From Oscillatoria sp. SIO1A7 (GTDB taxonomy: Bacteria > Cyanobacteriota > Cyanobacteriia > Cyanobacteriales > Laspinemataceae): a DNA stretch of 64,000 bases. Location: NCBI GenBank assembly GCA_010672965.1, contig JAAHFN010000005.1, positions 160,171-224,170 of the forward strand, written 5' to 3'. Made by a program: the position numbers and the translations under genes. The notes under the pieces were generated by a model. That model worked only from the letters and a program-made list of their open reading frames with translations. It did not search any database and was not told the DNA's origin. This document shows, piece after piece, positions 57,301 through 64,000 of the stretch; the first letter of the stretch is position 1; each line of letters starts with the position of its first letter.

Positions 57301-58402
57301 GCGCCTCAAAATCTGACAGAGAACAGGAACGCTGGCGATCGTGCGGATTTGTTGGCGACCCTGCCCAGACAATGCCGACTTTAAGGGTGTGGGGTGTAGG
57401 GTGTAGGGTGTAGGGAAATTTATTAGGGTGTAGGGAAATTGGAACCCCCTTATCTGCCTTGTCTCCCTTGTCTTTCCCGACACCCCACACCCGACACCCT
57501 ACACCCTCAAGGTATGGAATCCGATTGGGAATAGTCTCTAAAGTAGTGCCCAGTATGTGGGGCAAGCTCATTAGCAGGGCCGAAACCTCAAAATCGGGCA
57601 AGGGTTGTCCCTGGGGCACCAGTTGGGCGATTCCCGAAACAGTGGCAAACAATCGCAGCAAGGGTTGGGGACATTCGACAATAACGCGGCCGCCCTTTTC
57701 TGCCAGCAGGGGGACATAGCGGATAAATTGAATCGAGTCGCCGAATCCCTGCTCGGCGTGGAGGAGAATAGTTTTTCCCTGCAAATCAGAGCCGTCCCAC
57801 AGAGGCACCGAGGACAAGTCTCCGCCGTAGAACATTTTTAGGTTTGACTGTTTGGCCTGCCACTCTGGGAGCTGGGCGCGCCACTCGTATTCGGCAAATC
57901 CCGATCGCAAATCTCCCCGGCGCAGAAGAGTAAATCCTCTTTGGAAGTGGGCGAGGGGGAAATTCGGATCTAAAGTTAAGGCGCGATCGAAGCAGTTCAT
58001 CGCTTCTGCCTCCTGCCCCAGGGCTCGATAGGCAACTCCTTGGTTGCTATGAGCTTTGAGATAGTTGGGCCGGGTAGCGATCGCCTGCTGGTATTGGGCG
58101 ATCGCAGCCTGGAATTGGCACAAACCCAGCAGCGCATTTCCCAAGTTGTAGCGAACCACCGCCAGATTTGGCTCCCGGGCGAGAGCTTGTCTGTAATAGG
58201 ATATCGCCTGCTCCAGTTGCCCCAGCTTTTCTAGAATCGTGCCCAAGTTGTTGTAAGCCGCCAGATTGTCGGGATAGGCGGCGATCGCTTCTTTACAATG
58301 GGCCGCTGCCCGCTCCAGCCTTTCTCTACGAGGGTCGCTCTTTTCCTGCTGCATAGTTTCTGGGCGATAGAATTTTTTGGGGCTATCTAGGTTTTCCTTC
58401 AT
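48359..58402 (-). CDS. giant protein: five TPR + GT-B glycosyltransferase-like modules and a C-terminal GT4-type domain
   Basis: One frame of 3,347 residues. Five modules each consist of TPRs followed by a domain with [40 protein letters not shown], then LKIGIVWAG and [27 protein letters not shown] and [18 protein letters not shown] motifs are near residues 211, 770, 1390, 2055 and 2560. This resembles TPR-linked GT9/GT41-type glycosyltransferases, which normally have a single module. Residues 2960-3347 are a GT4-like glycosyltransferase ([31 protein letters not shown]). Every module has a repeat-derived insert between its lobes, and further inserts lie between modules. Surface polysaccharide or protein glycosylation is likely; the acceptor is unknown. 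It starts at an ATG at 58402; no nearby gene shares the strand closely. Confidence 0.85.
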   Translation of the reverse strand: MKENLDSPKKFYRPETMQQEKSDPRRERLERAAAHCKEAIAAYPDNLAAYNNLGTILEKLGQLEQAISYYRQALAREPNLAVVRYNLGNALLGLCQFQAAIAQYQQAIATRPNYLKAHSNQGVAYRALGQEAEAMNCFDRALTLDPNFPLAHFQRGFTLLRRGDLRSGFAEYEWRAQLPEWQAKQSNLKMFYGGDLSSVPLWDGSDLQGKTILLHAEQGFGDSIQFIRYVPLLAEKGGRVIVECPQPLLRLFATVSGIAQLVPQGQPLPDFEVSALLMSLPHILGTTLETIPNRIPYLEGVGCRVWGVGKDKGDKADKGVPISLHPNKFPYTLHPTPHTLKVGIVWAGSPTNPHDRQRSCSLSDFEALFDLPGVAFYSLQKGSGAEALANSDRYQNQIEDLGKNLNDFADTAGAIAELDLIISVDTAVAHLAGAMGKPVWLLLDGDPDWRWMLELSDSPWYPSMRLFRQSTLVPEPAATEIGNWQPVFQEVRQELEQFIAWLGNEKSKEKLMVLDAHSTLSRLEKEKLMVLDAHPTSYSKVLGVHHNAHPTENSTEDREAAQYLQKAIIAHQKGSLEEAIAYYRQVLVLKPDEFAAYNNLGAALRQLGKLEEAIECYREAIRLEPRHAGARNNLGNVLRERGNIEEAIAYYKEAIALDRGCTDAYQSLGSSLQELGNLEEAAACYQSLLARQPNNADARNNMGNVLREQGKIKEAIAYYQQAIALNPHSLEVLNNLGSISIQQNQIKSALSYYQKAARLDRDRADTRYNLSIALLLAGELRRGFAEFEWRWQMKGKNFEQPRLFPQTLWDGSPLEGKTIFLHAEQGLGDSIQFIRYAPLVAERGGRVIVEAYKPLARLFETVEGIDSIITKGSPLPKFDVYAPLMSLPHILGTTLETIPNCVPYLSPTTGSGGNGEWGMGNRALGIGHRALGGDITKTGDITETGETPVLRGNGGNSAESQAKNSNLEAKNSSQCPMPNAQCPMSHLKIGLVWSANPNSPTGAKRSLSPSYFEKLLEIPGVALYGIQGQNLKTKTPETSRACQFDIINVNDFAETAAVVAQLDLIITVDTATAHLAGAMGKPVWVLLPFAPDWRWMLGRKDSPWYPTMRLFRQPTPGDWDSVLERVKTELGARGIGHGALGIERGRGAGSREQGRGIERGRGAGSRGRGIEEAIAEAVAHHKAGRLDEAESLYRQIIREQPDRLEAINNLAIALKEKGKFPEAIAFYQQALELNSNSYQIRGNLANALIESGDIEAALFHYQSANQLAPNYGEGYFGQGNALALLGRLDEAIDRYRQAIALEPNRPQNYTNLGNTLQARGRLSEAIDCYNRALAISPDRIGDRWNRAYTLLMAGDLRRGFAEYESRWQMRWGNFEPMRNFAVPLWDGSNLAGKTILLHAEQGLGDTIQFIRYAPLVTKLGATVIVECPQNLVRLLQTIPQIERVIPRGEILPPFDLHCPLMSLPHLLSTTLETIPDRVPYLGIGHVGSVGSVGSVGSRLAPSERLRLRNSPTPPTLPTLPDLSQCPMPNAQCPIPDSPLKIGFVWSGKGFYKTDRSRYRSCPPSYFRELFDIDGAVFYSLQKEAPAAEIAIILGEDFPGDKLLDSPGNTSDRVLDWGSKLGDFADTAAAIAQLDLIITVDTATAHLAGAMGKPVWVLLPFAPDWRWMRDRDDSPWYPTMRLFRQTQPGDWDSVFAAVRAALEGLGRQGDRGTRIQGDKENFSLHPTPYTLHPTPYTLHKQGVMAYQAGRVEEAIALYQQVLEVDPNYAKARNNLAVALRKQGKVQEAIAQYRQAIALQSADLPLPELYNNLGNALQEMGELEEAIAAYESALRERPNFIDAGNNLANALKQRGDFAGAIALYRQCMEWEPNFSEAYYNLAVALEEMGELEEAIANYREAINREPNFAPARNNLGNALRERRQFTEAIACYEGAIALNPKDADTHWNLAITLLLVGDLRRGFAEYEWRWQTKKFIPRSFAQPLWPGLRAGEDAQEVWSKPVDLHGIPQFEDPPQTPPFARGGKEAPLKKGGLGGSSPTTFDHAPAQASQPEAPESFQGKTILLHAEQGFGDAIQFIRYAPLVAATGAAVIVESPQALVRLFETVAGIERVIPKGATLPEFDYQAPLMSLPCLFGTSLETIPDRIPYLEGVGCGVSGVGQDLGDKTDFGDKAVSISINSTPYTLHPTPHTLKIGIVWAGNPDREQDGDRSCSLKEFLTLAELPGVVLYSLQKGAGSEELRTLYIMSPDAPIEDLSPELEDFADTARAISELDLVISVDTAVAHLAGAMGKPVWVILGYNADWRWMLDREDSPWYPTARLFRQTEPGDWQGVFHRIKVALLGEWGAGEQGAGSREHFNFASSRLTPIGVSPASQAAGAATQTKHVLSGVEGPSGLPSYKSEMLPAGEQQISPLPPAPPPPAPLPLFDRAMMFLRQGKEEEAIACYRQVIALEQNYPEAHNNLANLLAGQGLMEEAIACYREAISINPSYVDPYVNLGNCLQSIGKLEGAIASYEKAVELQPQLPDAHLNLAMALLQAGDFLRGFAEYEWRPKLKLPAPVWDGSDAEGKTILLQAEQGLGDTIQFIRYAAIVAAKCDRVILRCPQTLQRLLSQVSGVSQIVVSAASGQANRGQTLPHFDFYAPLMSLPHILGTTLETIPNHVPYLEGVGCGVSGVGKDKGDKADKADKGVPISLHSTPYTLHPKPYTLHPTPYTLKIGVVWAGSPSNPRDRDRSCSLKHFSTLAEIPGVQLYSLQYGPRAEELKTLYIMSPNISPNISPNISPNISPNISPNGAVQDLSPNLKDFADTAGAISELDLVISVDTAVAHLAGAMGKPVWLVLSYDPDWRWMLNRDDSPWYPSMRLFRQPRPGDWDSVFAAVKVALLEEQGTKVKSQKSKVKSQESKVKSQESKVKSQESKVFPMPNAQFPIPNAQFPMPNAQCPIPNAQFPMPNAQFPIPNSRQLRIGIGWQLSQTTGWGIYGTNLTLQLLRVPEYAPVLLVPPYLNSSQFNPLERSLLQPVLAKQAQLQEMMAKNPGKEIWCDFPVVRGLGKNFATPNVPRGKQNIGVIFLEDTRLSAEALERAKTYEAIVAGSTWNEQILKSNGIANVCTVQQGIDRTIFHPAPKSNLFRDRFVIFSGGKLEYRKGQDIVIAAFKEFSRRHPDALLLAAWHNFWPQYMLGLEQTGNVAGLPEVKEDKQIGIGEWLLANGLPENSFIDLGVIPNQQMARVIREADAAIFTSRCEGGTNLGAMESMACGIPTILSANTGHLDLLGESHCYSLRQQRPVRPTAQFSGVEGWGESDVAEVVETLEQIYANREEASQRGLAAARFMQDWTWAKQVRRFLSVIEGIL
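49530..49750. repeat. tandem repeats encoding the linker before the GT4 domain
   Basis: On the plus strand, TTGGGCATTGGGAA units (49535-49655) are followed by ACTTTTGACTCTTG units (49660-49745). They are translated on the minus strand as [12 protein letters not shown] and [11 protein letters not shown]. The frame is kept although the period is not always a multiple of three. Confidence 0.75.
50042..50109. repeat. 12-bp in-frame repeat in module 5 of the giant gene
   Basis: GGCGAGATATTT units (about six, plus-strand reading) encode [11 protein letters not shown] on the minus strand, just before [16 protein letters not shown] 12-bp period keeps the frame at any copy number, which would allow silent length change by slippage. 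Confidence 0.8.
50272..50420. repeat. hairpin insert in module 5, between the lobes
   Basis: GGGTGTAGGGTGTAGGG on the left pairs with CACCCTACACCCTCT on the right around CTTGTCTGCCTTGTC units. It encodes [19 protein letters not shown] and [10 protein letters not shown] between PYL and LKIGVVWAG. Confidence 0.8.
51201..51351. repeat. family C MITE-like element inside the giant gene
   Basis: Ends GGGAGCATTTCACTTTTG and GAAATTGAAATGCTCCC match the intergenic C copies. The core has TAGCCGCGCCAGCCGCC and CGCCTATAGGCGTCAGG, plus an extra piece with CTTCGACTCCGCTCAGG. The frame stays open through it and encodes [20 protein letters not shown] and following residues between modules 4 and 5. No clean 9-bp duplication is seen. 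Confidence 0.8.
51838..51965. repeat. hairpin insert in module 4, between the lobes
   Basis: AGGGTGTGGGGTGTAGGG and the complementary CACCCCACACCCTACACC flank CTTGTCTCC units. It encodes [17 protein letters not shown] through [12 protein letters not shown], at the same place as in modules 1 and 5. Confidence 0.8.
52301..52376. repeat. GATCCCCCCAAACCCCCC palindrome in module 4
   Basis: Inverted ends GATCCCCCCAAACCCCCC and GGGGTTTGGGGGGGATC are translated as [16 protein letters not shown] and [10 protein letters not shown] just upstream of [11 protein letters not shown]. The same repeat lies at 58927-59003 (intergenic) and at the broken end of the amine oxidase near 44143-44165. The flanking GGGGTATCCCA is shared with the latter. 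Confidence 0.75.
53790..53960. repeat. hairpin insert in module 3, between the lobes
   Basis: GAATTGGACATTGGGCATTG and GGGAAGGGTGGGAAGGG units on the left are matched by CCCACACTCCCCACACTCC and GCCCAATTCCC on the right. It encodes [16 protein letters not shown] and [16 protein letters not shown] between PYL and LKIGFVWSG. The repeat family differs from modules 1, 4 and 5, but the position is the same. Confidence 0.8.
55448..55676. repeat. hairpin insert in module 2, between the lobes
   Basis: GGGCATTGGGCATTGGGCA (left) is complementary to CCCAATGCCCAATGCCCG (right), with a GTAGGACAGGCGTCTCGCC piece inside. It encodes a Gly/Asn-rich segment ([20 protein letters not shown]) and [13 protein letters not shown] between YLSP and LKIGLVWSA. 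Confidence 0.8.
57384..57509. repeat. hairpin insert in module 1, between the lobes
   Basis: GGGTGTGGGGTGTAGGGTG (left) and CACCCGACACCCTACACCC (right) flank CTTGTCTCCCTTGTC. It encodes [17 protein letters not shown] and [10 protein letters not shown] between PYL and LKVGIVWAG. It is nearly the same insert as in modules 4 and 5. Confidence 0.8.
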
Positions 58403-59114
58403 GGTGCTTCGTTCCGCCTCTGGGGTCTATATCTATAGCGGGCACTGCTAAACTTATACCATTTCTGCCGACCAAATAGAGCGCTATTTCTTCTTGCGAC
58501 CTAAGAAAAGCATAGGTATTTTATTATAGCTGCTAATGGCGGCGCTACAGATAGCTATAGACAGCTACAGACATCGACAACAAGGATAGCGGTATTACAA
58601 GTAACATTGATATTAACAGTTACGATAAGTAAGCTTAACTAAATTTAATTTACCTTTTCCAGGCCAATCCAGCCGAAGGTCTATCGAGGGCGAATCGCCA
58701 AATTATATAACTATATACCATAACTATGCCAGTCGAGCAACTGTCACAGGGTAAGCGAATTGCCTCGATCGCCGGTGCCATAATTTATGAAAATCCTAAC
58801 TAATCAGTAAGATATGAAAAAACCGGTTTCTTGAACAATACCTTCGCCAAAATGCACCCAACACCTTATTTGTAGGGAGAGGCTCGGGAACGAACCCAAC
58901 AAATGCCCGATCGCTAAGCAATGCCGGATCCCCCCAAACCCTTAAAAAGGGGGCTTAAGACCTTTTGACTATTGCCCCCTTAAAAAGGGGTTTTGGGGGG
59001 ATCGTGCCGGTTGTAAAAATGGCGAAGGTATGGTTGAAAAAAAGGTTTTCTCAACCACCAATTATTTAGGAACGTCCAGTTATTTTATCTCGAATAAGGG
59101 CTCGGAGAGGAAAG
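58403..59114. other. intergenic region between divergent giant gene and membrane protein gene
   Basis: There is no gene. It is AT-rich over the first 400 bp, which should hold the promoters of both divergent genes, although no clear hexamers stand out. A GATCCCCCCAAACCC palindrome lies at 58927-59003. The sequence AAAACCGGTTTCTTG near 58818 belongs to the AAACCCGGTTTTT repeat family. Confidence 0.5.
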
Positions 59115-59888
59115 ATGTATTTTAACGTTTTTGCCGGTTTCAGCGTAGGATTGACCTTATTATTGCTGGTCGTCTTTGGCATTCTACAGTGGTTGCACCT
59201 GCCAGCGGGCAGCTTTCTGGATTGGGTTATTGGCGGGGCTACGTTTTGGTGGTTGTTAGTCATTACCACCGTGCCGTGGAACATCTATTTCCAAGCCAAA
59301 GAGGTCTTGGCAGAAGGGGAACAGTCGCAAGAAAAAGATATTGCAGTGGATGAGGACAAGGTAAAATATGTCAAAAGTTTGGCCAAGCGATCGCTACTTA
59401 TTGCCCTAATTCTGCATTTACTCTCTGCCATTGGACTGTATTCTCTAGCGATCGCCGGGATTAGTTCCGTTGGCTATATTGGTTCTGGTGCTGCCTTATT
59501 ATTAACTGTCTTGCGTCCTGCCGTGCGCGCCTACGAATATATCGCCGCTCGTCTGGCAATGGTACGACAGGAATTCAAGTATCCCCGGCAAGATGTCATG
59601 GAATTGCGCGATCGCCTCATAGTCCTAGAGGAAAACTTAGCCAGCATTCAATACCAGTTTAACTTTGAGGAGCCAAGTTCTTTCGTTTCCGCGCAAAAGC
59701 GGCAGCTAGAAGCAACTCAAAACAATCTGACCCAAGTTGCCGCATCCCTAGAAGAACTCAAGGCTACCAATAAGGCGCAACATAACAAATTGGCACAAGA
59801 CGCCCAGAATGCTATAGGTCGGCTTTCTGCCGACAGCGAATTCCTCAGCCACGCCCGGGAAATTATTCGTTTTTTTAAAGAAGCATAG
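59115..59888 (+). CDS. membrane protein with C-terminal coiled coil, unknown function
   Basis: The 257-residue protein has four predicted membrane helices: two near residues 5-60 ([20 protein letters not shown] and [16 protein letters not shown]) and two near 90-140 ([20 protein letters not shown] and [13 protein letters not shown]). The C-terminal third is a soluble coiled coil ([29 protein letters not shown]). The start has GAGAGGAAAG 4 bp upstream. It looks like a conserved cyanobacterial envelope protein; no enzymatic motif is visible. Confidence 0.8.
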   Translation: MYFNVFAGFSVGLTLLLLVVFGILQWLHLPAGSFLDWVIGGATFWWLLVITTVPWNIYFQAKEVLAEGEQSQEKDIAVDEDKVKYVKSLAKRSLLIALILHLLSAIGLYSLAIAGISSVGYIGSGAALLLTVLRPAVRAYEYIAARLAMVRQEFKYPRQDVMELRDRLIVLEENLASIQYQFNFEEPSSFVSAQKRQLEATQNNLTQVAASLEELKATNKAQHNKLAQDAQNAIGRLSADSEFLSHAREIIRFFKEA

Positions 59889-60001
59889 GAATTGGGGAAT
59901 TGGGCATTGGGAATGGGGCATTGGGAATGGGGCATTGGGCATTGGGCATTGGACGTTGGACGTTGGCTGTAGGGTGTAGGGAAAGAGATTTGATATAAGA
60001 T

Positions 60002-60090
60002 AAGACTTACGCAAACTGTCTAGATCTACTATTTGTAGGGGCAATCCCCCCGTGGTTGCCCCTATGCCTAGAGTCTATGCGTAAGTCCTA
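60002..60090. repeat. MITE-like palindrome, ACTTACGCA family, copy M3
   Basis: Ends AAGACTTACGCAAACTG and TATGCGTAAGTCCTA are inverted, with a GTAGGGGCAATCCCCC core. It ends 36 bp upstream of the YkgJ-type start codon, so it forms part of that gene's leader. Confidence 0.7.
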
Positions 60091-60126
60091 TAAGAGTCAA
60101 AATCAACGAGCTTGCGAAACCGAACA

Positions 60127-60480
60127 ATGGCAACTTGGCAATGTGTAAAACAATGTGGGGCCTGCTGTAACCTAGATCCAAGCGATCGCCCCGATTTAGA
60201 AGACTATCTGACTCCAGAGGAATTGACACTTTATTTAAGTATGGTCGATGCCGATGGTTGGTGCATTAATTTCGATCGCGTCAGTCGCCTTTGCCGGATT
60301 TACGAGCAGAGGCCCCGCTTTTGTCGCGTAGAAGCAGAGGTATTTTCAGACTTGTATGGCATCGAGCCAGAAGAGCTAAATGACTTTGCCATTCGATGCT
60401 GCCGAGAGCAGATAGATGCAGTTTATGGCGATCGCTCCGTAGAGATGGACCGCTACAACCAGGCGATCGCCTCCCCCTAA
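60127..60480 (+). CDS. YkgJ-family cysteine-cluster protein
   Basis: The 117-residue product starts MATWQCVKQCGACCNLDPS, the CxxxCGxCC signature of the YkgJ/CxxCxxCC family, and has further cysteines in DGWCINFD, SRLCRIYEQRPRFCRVE and AIRCCREQ. These probably bind zinc or an Fe-S cluster; the biochemical role of the family is poorly known. I chose the ATG at 60127; the frame opens earlier at a TTG (60112) with no ribosome site. Confidence 0.88.
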   Translation: MATWQCVKQCGACCNLDPSDRPDLEDYLTPEELTLYLSMVDADGWCINFDRVSRLCRIYEQRPRFCRVEAEVFSDLYGIEPEELNDFAIRCCREQIDAVYGDRSVEMDRYNQAIASP

Positions 60481-60669
60481 CCTCCCTAACAATCTATACG
60501 GTATAGCACTACTGATTAAGGCGTTTGACAGTTACAAACCTCAAAGAGTGCGCTTGTTGGCAGGATTTTAGCTCAGAGGCTGACTGCTGAGAGGCTGACT
60601 GCTAAAAACTTGACATTTTGCCCCCAGCTCTGGAAAGATAAAGAAATGTAACAAAGAGCGTCAAGCAAT

Positions 60670-61119
60670 ATGCCCGACAGTTCTACCATCCATTCTTCTA
60701 ATCCATCAGAACCCCTTCCTACAAAGCCAACATCCTTGGCAGCCAAACCGGACGCTAATAACGATCCTGGCGCTGGCGGGGATACATCGGCCACCGAGAA
60801 CCCAGAACTGGAGTCCCAAAACGACTCCGATCGAGCGAACTCAGGAGCCTTGGCCGTGTTTAGCTCCACATTCGTCACGATATTTTTGTGCGAGTTAGGA
60901 GACAAAACTCAAGTAGCCACTCTATTAATGAGCGCTGAATCCCAAGAACCTTGGGTAGTATTTGCCGGTGCTGCCTTAGCTCTTATCTCTACGAGCTTGT
61001 TGGGAGTTATCGTAGGTAAGTGGCTGGCTAGTCGCATTTCTCCGAAAACCCTTGAAAGAAGCGCTGCCATTGTTTTGATCTTTATCTCGGCTAGCCTTCT
61101 CTGGGATGTTTTTAGCTAA
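60670..61119 (+). CDS. half-size GDT1/UPF0016 family cation exporter subunit
   Basis: After a disordered N-terminus of about 60 residues, the 149-residue protein has one GDT1 repeat: FVTIFLCELGDKTQVATLLM with the ExGDK(T/S) motif, followed by two more helices. Full-length GDT1/TMEM165 proteins have two such repeats and transport Mn2+ and/or Ca2+. Here each repeat is its own gene, the partner starting 78 bp downstream, so a heteromeric transporter is likely. Manganese homeostasis for photosystem II is the probable role (inference from the family). Confidence 0.88.
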   Translation: MPDSSTIHSSNPSEPLPTKPTSLAAKPDANNDPGAGGDTSATENPELESQNDSDRANSGALAVFSSTFVTIFLCELGDKTQVATLLMSAESQEPWVVFAGAALALISTSLLGVIVGKWLASRISPKTLERSAAIVLIFISASLLWDVFS

Positions 61120-61197
61120 AAAATTGTGGGCTGAAGGCTGGGGTGAGGTGAGGAATATTTTAGTTATCAATAGCTCGAAAAATAATCAATAAAAATA

Positions 61198-61491
61198 ATG
61201 GACTGGCAACTTTTAATGCTGAGTTTTATTACGGTGTTTTTGGCAGAGTTGGGGGATAAAAGCCAAGTGGCCGCGATCGCCCTAGGCGGTACGTCGAAAC
61301 ATCCCAAGGCGGTATTTTTCGGAACCGCTAGTGCCTTAGTCGTAGCCAGCTTTATCGGCGTTTGGGTCGGGGAAGGTACAGCTCTGCTGCTCCCAGAGGA
61401 TTTGGTTAAAGCGATCGCTGCTATTGGCTTTGCAATTATGGCGGTGCGCTTGCTCTGGCCCGAAAGCGATGCTGACGCTTCTGAAGAATAA
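61198..61491 (+). CDS. half-size GDT1/UPF0016 family cation exporter subunit
   Basis: The 97-residue partner has SFITVFLAELGDKSQVAAIA with the ExGDK(S) motif at residues 17-21, then two helices (GTASALVVASFIGVWVGEGT and AIAAIGFAIMAVRLLW). It complements the protein encoded just upstream, each giving one half of a six-helix GDT1 fold. A perfect inverted repeat with a T run follows 46 bp after the stop and probably ends the operon. Confidence 0.9.
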   Translation: MDWQLLMLSFITVFLAELGDKSQVAAIALGGTSKHPKAVFFGTASALVVASFIGVWVGEGTALLLPEDLVKAIAAIGFAIMAVRLLWPESDADASEE

Positions 61492-61537
61492 GCCAGGGGC
61501 ATTGGGCTCACAATAATTGGGCCCACAAGCATTGGGC

Positions 61538-61587
61538 AAAAAATAGGGACGCGCTTTCTTTTTTTTAGCGGCGCGTCCCTATTTTTT
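61538..61587. terminator. bidirectional terminator-like hairpin
   Basis: AAAAAATAGGGACGCGC (61538-61554) pairs perfectly with GCGCGTCCCTATTTTTT (61571-61587). A-run and T-run flanks let it work on both strands, serving the half-size GDT1 pair on the plus strand and the gene ending at 61638 on the minus strand. Confidence 0.85.
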
Positions 61588-61637
61588 ATAAAGCTATTTT
61601 GAGCGGATTATTTTTGAGCGGATTGTATGCGCTATTT

Positions 61638-62150
61638 TTATTGAGCGCTGGTGACTTGTCGATCGCGATAGCACCAAATCAATACCCAGGCTGCAAAAAC
61701 CAGCTTAACCGCTTCCAAAGCCCAGTAACCTGCATGCATCCCGTCCATTGCCGCTGGAGTTTCTGCGATGGGGGAGAACCAATCCAACTGCATTCCCAAA
61801 GCACTCATCTGAGGGGTCAAGCCATAGGTATCGATGGACGCCACTATTAACAGGATGGAGGATAAGATAATTGCCGAGCGTCTCGGAGCGCCATCTTTAT
61901 GCATTTTGAATATCGCCAGCAATCCGGTTAGAGCCAGAGCGGCACATAATAGCTCGATTCTATTGAAAGTCGAGAACATCATATAGCCAGCGGAGGCAAA
62001 CTCAGATTCGGCCATCATTCCAGAGACATACATACTGGGCATAATCAGCGCATCCAGCACGAGCATGCCGCTCAGCCAGAAGCCCAGACTAAACATCACA
62101 ACAGTCTGCCAGAGAGATCTATTTGATTTCAGGGAAGAAAGAGCAGCCAT
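61638..62150 (-). CDS. four-helix membrane protein, DUF4149-like
   Basis: The 170-residue protein has four membrane helices: MFSLGFWLSGMLVLDALIMP, IELLCAALALTGLLAIF, IILSSILLIVASIDTYGL and ALEAVKLVFAAWVLIWCY. The pattern GxxxFxxxN in the second loop and the overall layout suggest the DUF4149/TMEM205-like group, but this is a loose match from memory. It is convergent with the GDT1 pair and shares the terminator hairpin. Confidence 0.6.
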   Translation of the reverse strand: MAALSSLKSNRSLWQTVVMFSLGFWLSGMLVLDALIMPSMYVSGMMAESEFASAGYMMFSTFNRIELLCAALALTGLLAIFKMHKDGAPRRSAIILSSILLIVASIDTYGLTPQMSALGMQLDWFSPIAETPAAMDGMHAGYWALEAVKLVFAAWVLIWCYRDRQVTSAQ

Positions 62151-62365
62151 AAAATTACCCGTGCGAAAATTGCCTTATCTTTAGCATAGCGAATATTTTT
62201 AGGAAAAAAACAGAAGAAAAGATGAAGTATTTTTACAAATAGATACAAAAGCTATAGTGTTTGACTGCATTTATGTAAATATTTGTTACAAGAGCGAGCG
62301 AATCGCAAATAAAAGAGCTATTGAACGCCCGAAGCTTACAGAAAATTACCAATAAACAATTAAAA

Positions 62366-63046
62366 ATGAAAGCAGTTGTTTTATGTTCTGGGGGTTTGGA
62401 TTCCTCTACAGTGTTGTATCAAGCAAAAGCCCAGGGCTGGGAATGCTACGCGATTTCCTTTGATTATCAGCAGCGACACCGGCGAGAGCTGGAATCAGCA
62501 GGAGCGATCGCCAGCTCGGTTGGGGTAGTAGAACATCAAACGGTCCGCTTCGATCTGCGGAAATGGGGGGGTTCTGCCTTAACAGACAATAGTATTGACC
62601 TGCCTGAAAGTCGCTCTTTAGCAGAAATGGCTACCAGCATCCCGGTCACCTACGTTCCTGCCCGAAACACGATTTTCCTCAGTTTTGCCCTGAGCTACGC
62701 AGAGGCTATAGGGGCCAGTCGCATCTATATCGGGGTCAATGCTTTGGACTATTCCGGTTATCCAGACTGCCGTTCTGACTATCTCCAGGCCATGCAGCAA
62801 GCGTTTCGTCTGGGAACAAAACAAGGACGAGAAGGAGAGGAAATCGAGATAGTCGCTCCTTTGATTGACCTAAAGAAAACAGAAATAGTTCAATTGGGAA
62901 ATAAATTAGGAGTGCCTTGGCAAAAAACTTGGTCTTGCTACGCTGGCGGCGAGGTCGCTTGCGGCGTATGCGATTCTTGTCGCTTGCGGCTGGCGGCTTT
63001 TGAAGAATTAGGGCTTACCGATCCGCTACCTTACGCGACGCGCTAA
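62366..63046 (+). CDS. queC: 7-cyano-7-deazaguanine synthase
   Basis: QueC converts 7-carboxy-7-deazaguanine to preQ0 with ATP and ammonia, an early step toward queuosine. The PP-loop AVVLCSGGLDSSTVLYQA is at residues 3-20. Other signatures are SFDYQQRH, YVPARNTIFLSFALSYAEA, GVNALDYSGYPDCR and the zinc site CYAGGEVACGVCDSC. The ATG at 62366 is chosen because family proteins start MKAVVLCSGG; a TTG frame opens at 62321. No preQ1 riboswitch-like structure is recognised upstream. queG lies at 16859-17824. Confidence 0.96.
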   Translation: MKAVVLCSGGLDSSTVLYQAKAQGWECYAISFDYQQRHRRELESAGAIASSVGVVEHQTVRFDLRKWGGSALTDNSIDLPESRSLAEMATSIPVTYVPARNTIFLSFALSYAEAIGASRIYIGVNALDYSGYPDCRSDYLQAMQQAFRLGTKQGREGEEIEIVAPLIDLKKTEIVQLGNKLGVPWQKTWSCYAGGEVACGVCDSCRLRLAAFEELGLTDPLPYATR

Positions 63047-63121
63047 GGCAGATTAGGGACCACAGTTGCCATATTTTGCTTATCGTTGTTACCCTGATAT
63101 TGTAGCAACGATAGGCGTTAC

Positions 63122-63337
63122 ATGGCTAGAGATTATATGCTCAGGATCCGGCTAAATAGCCAGGAATTAGAACGCTTAAAGGCAGAAGCCGAAAGGCGGG
63201 ATGTTTCCATGTCTGAAGTGATTCGGGATTATATTAAACGAATGCCAAAGCCTAAAAAAGACTCAGCCGCTTCGATAGAAACCGACGCAGACGATACAGA
63301 CTTTATAGAAACTGAAACAGGCGATGCAGAGGAGTAG
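63122..63337 (+). CDS. ribbon-helix-helix (CopG/Arc-like) DNA-binding protein
   Basis: The 71-residue protein starts with a beta strand (YMLRIRLNSQELERLKAEA) and two helices (SMSEVIRDYIKRM), the RHH fold, and has an acidic tail (DADDTDFIETETGDAEE). RHH proteins are dimeric repressors, often antitoxins, but no toxin gene is adjacent. Together with queC 75 bp upstream it could be co-transcribed. The target is unknown. Confidence 0.8.
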   Translation: MARDYMLRIRLNSQELERLKAEAERRDVSMSEVIRDYIKRMPKPKKDSAASIETDADDTDFIETETGDAEE

Positions 63338-63602
63338 GGTGGAGTAGGGTGTGGGGTGTGGGGTGTGGGGTGTAGGGTTTAGGGTTTAGGCTAACAGGAC
63401 TGACGCATCGACTCAAGGACCAGGGGCAGGCACGGGGGCACTGCCCCTACAAATACTAGATATGGACAGGCAAGCGTAAGTCCTAGCTAAATTAGGGTTT
63501 AGGGAATTAATAATTTCTCCCTTGTCTTCCCCTTCTCCCTTGTCTTCCCCCTCTCTTCCCTTACACCCTACACCCTACACCCTACACCCTACACCCTACA
63601 CC
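63338..63602. repeat. hairpin repeat with a nested ACTTACGCA-family element (M4)
   Basis: GGTGTGGGGTGTGGGGTG units (63345-63390) on one side and CCCTACACCCTACACCC units (63560-63603) on the other can pair. Between them lies copy M4 (63396-63484; ends AGGACTGACGCA and GCGTAAGTCCT) and CCCTTGTCTTCCCC units. The right arm touches the stop codon of the minus-strand gene. Confidence 0.7.
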
Positions 63603-64000
63603 CTATTCCTTTTGTTCGGGATTGGAGTCGTCGGAAGAAGGTAAATTATTGACTTCTAGAGGAGCTGAGGTTAAAGAACTATTCTCTGTGGGGGCAATGC
63701 TTGGATCTGACTCTTCATCATCTGGATTGACTGAGTATCTGGAAGTCCGAAGGCGAATGCGATCTAAGCGCGGACCATCAGCAGAATGTACTTTGAATTC
63801 CAGATTTTCATAGTGGAGAATTTCTCCCTGAGCTGGTATTTTTTGGAATTGGTAAAGAATAAAACCTGCTAGAGTTTGGTATTCATCGGTTAGGGGCAAA
63901 TCCAGATTCAGCAGTTCGTTGAGTTCTTCGAGATTTATCTGGGCTTGGATATCGAAGCTCTGGTCATCGAGCATTTGTACTGTTGGAGCTTCTGGGTTCT
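63603..64000 (-). CDS. CorC/HlyC-type (CBS-pair) transporter-associated protein, C-terminal part (partial)
   Basis: The frame is open to the right edge, with NPEAPTVQMLDDQSFDIQAQ at its start. It reads as the C-terminal CorC_HlyC domain of hemolysin-like/CNNM-type membrane proteins: INLEELNELLNLDLP, TLAGFILYQFQKIPAQGEIL and ENLEFKVHSADGPRLDRIRL. These proteins have a DUF21 membrane domain and CBS pair upstream, which are outside the window. The acidic Ser-rich tail ends EQKE with TAG, next to a hairpin repeat. The ATG at 63974 is internal. Confidence 0.85.
   Translation of the reverse strand, partial: NPEAPTVQMLDDQSFDIQAQINLEELNELLNLDLPLTDEYQTLAGFILYQFQKIPAQGEILHYENLEFKVHSADGPRLDRIRLRTSRYSVNPDDEESDPSIAPTENSSLTSAPLEVNNLPSSDDSNPEQKE

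Noticed and set aside
60481-60669. yybP-ykoY (Mn2+) riboswitch upstream of the half-size GDT1 pair
   Set aside because: The conserved loops of that riboswitch are not seen in this 189-bp leader.
62151-62365. preQ1 riboswitch upstream of queC
   Set aside because: No preQ1-type stem-loop with an A-rich tail is recognisable; the leader is simply AT-rich.

Overview
The window is chromosomal DNA from a cyanobacterium, most likely a filamentous, repeat-rich Oscillatoriales-type organism. Evidence: the HIP1 octamer GCGATCGC is everywhere, and there are cyanobacterial markers (ndhH of the NDH-1 complex, ftsQ-ftsZ, queG and queC, paired half-size GDT1/UPF0016 proteins, WD40 and TPR giants, AAA-like domain proteins). 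The species cannot be named from the sequence. I found no rRNA, tRNA, CRISPR array or complete insertion sequence.

Layout. 1-14655 (minus strand) is a chemosensory block. In transcription order it holds a double-CheW protein, two methyl-accepting proteins, a CheA-CheW-REC hybrid kinase and CheB. It is followed by endonuclease V and the N-terminal 1,136 residues of a membrane PAS/GAF sensor that runs off the left edge. No cheR is visible. 15237-22378 carries an HNH endonuclease, an exported protein, queG, a REC-GAF-PP2C phosphatase with an RsbW-like kinase (a partner-switching pair), and rsmH. 22628-27198 holds ndhH, then a MidA/NDUFAF7-type methyltransferase, a small cyanobacterial protein and a decayed MNT/HEPN toxin-antitoxin pair. 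27199-35303 holds a 1,639-residue STAND-type NTPase with 14 WD40 repeats, a remnant of a PLP decarboxylase, a secreted protein and a separate P-loop ATPase. 36619-43327 holds ftsQ, ftsZ, a coiled-coil EamA transporter and pyrE. 43447-47916 holds a truncated amine oxidase next to a two-gene AAA-like/WD40 set that looks like a conflict system. 48359-58402 is one 3,347-residue gene. 59115-64000 holds a membrane protein, a YkgJ-type protein, two half-size GDT1 proteins, a membrane protein, queC, a ribbon-helix-helix protein and the end of a CBS/CorC-type protein.

The most unusual content is the interplay of dispersed repeats with genes. The giant gene encodes five TPR-plus-glycosyltransferase modules and a GT4-type C-terminal domain. 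All five modules carry, at the same position (between the N- and C-lobes of the GT-B-like domain), an in-frame insert made from hairpin repeats that are otherwise intergenic here. Further inserts sit at the module junctions. Low-complexity repeats have also entered the PAS sensor, CheA, FtsQ and an AAA protein in frame.

Several small MITE-like families can be defined directly from nested insertions. Family C has an 18-bp terminal inverted repeat and a 9-bp target duplication; one copy is inserted in another C and one in family A. Family B gives a 3-bp target duplication, and one copy is inserted in family A. Hairpin repeats also reach into the 3' ends of genes and supply the stop codon of queG.
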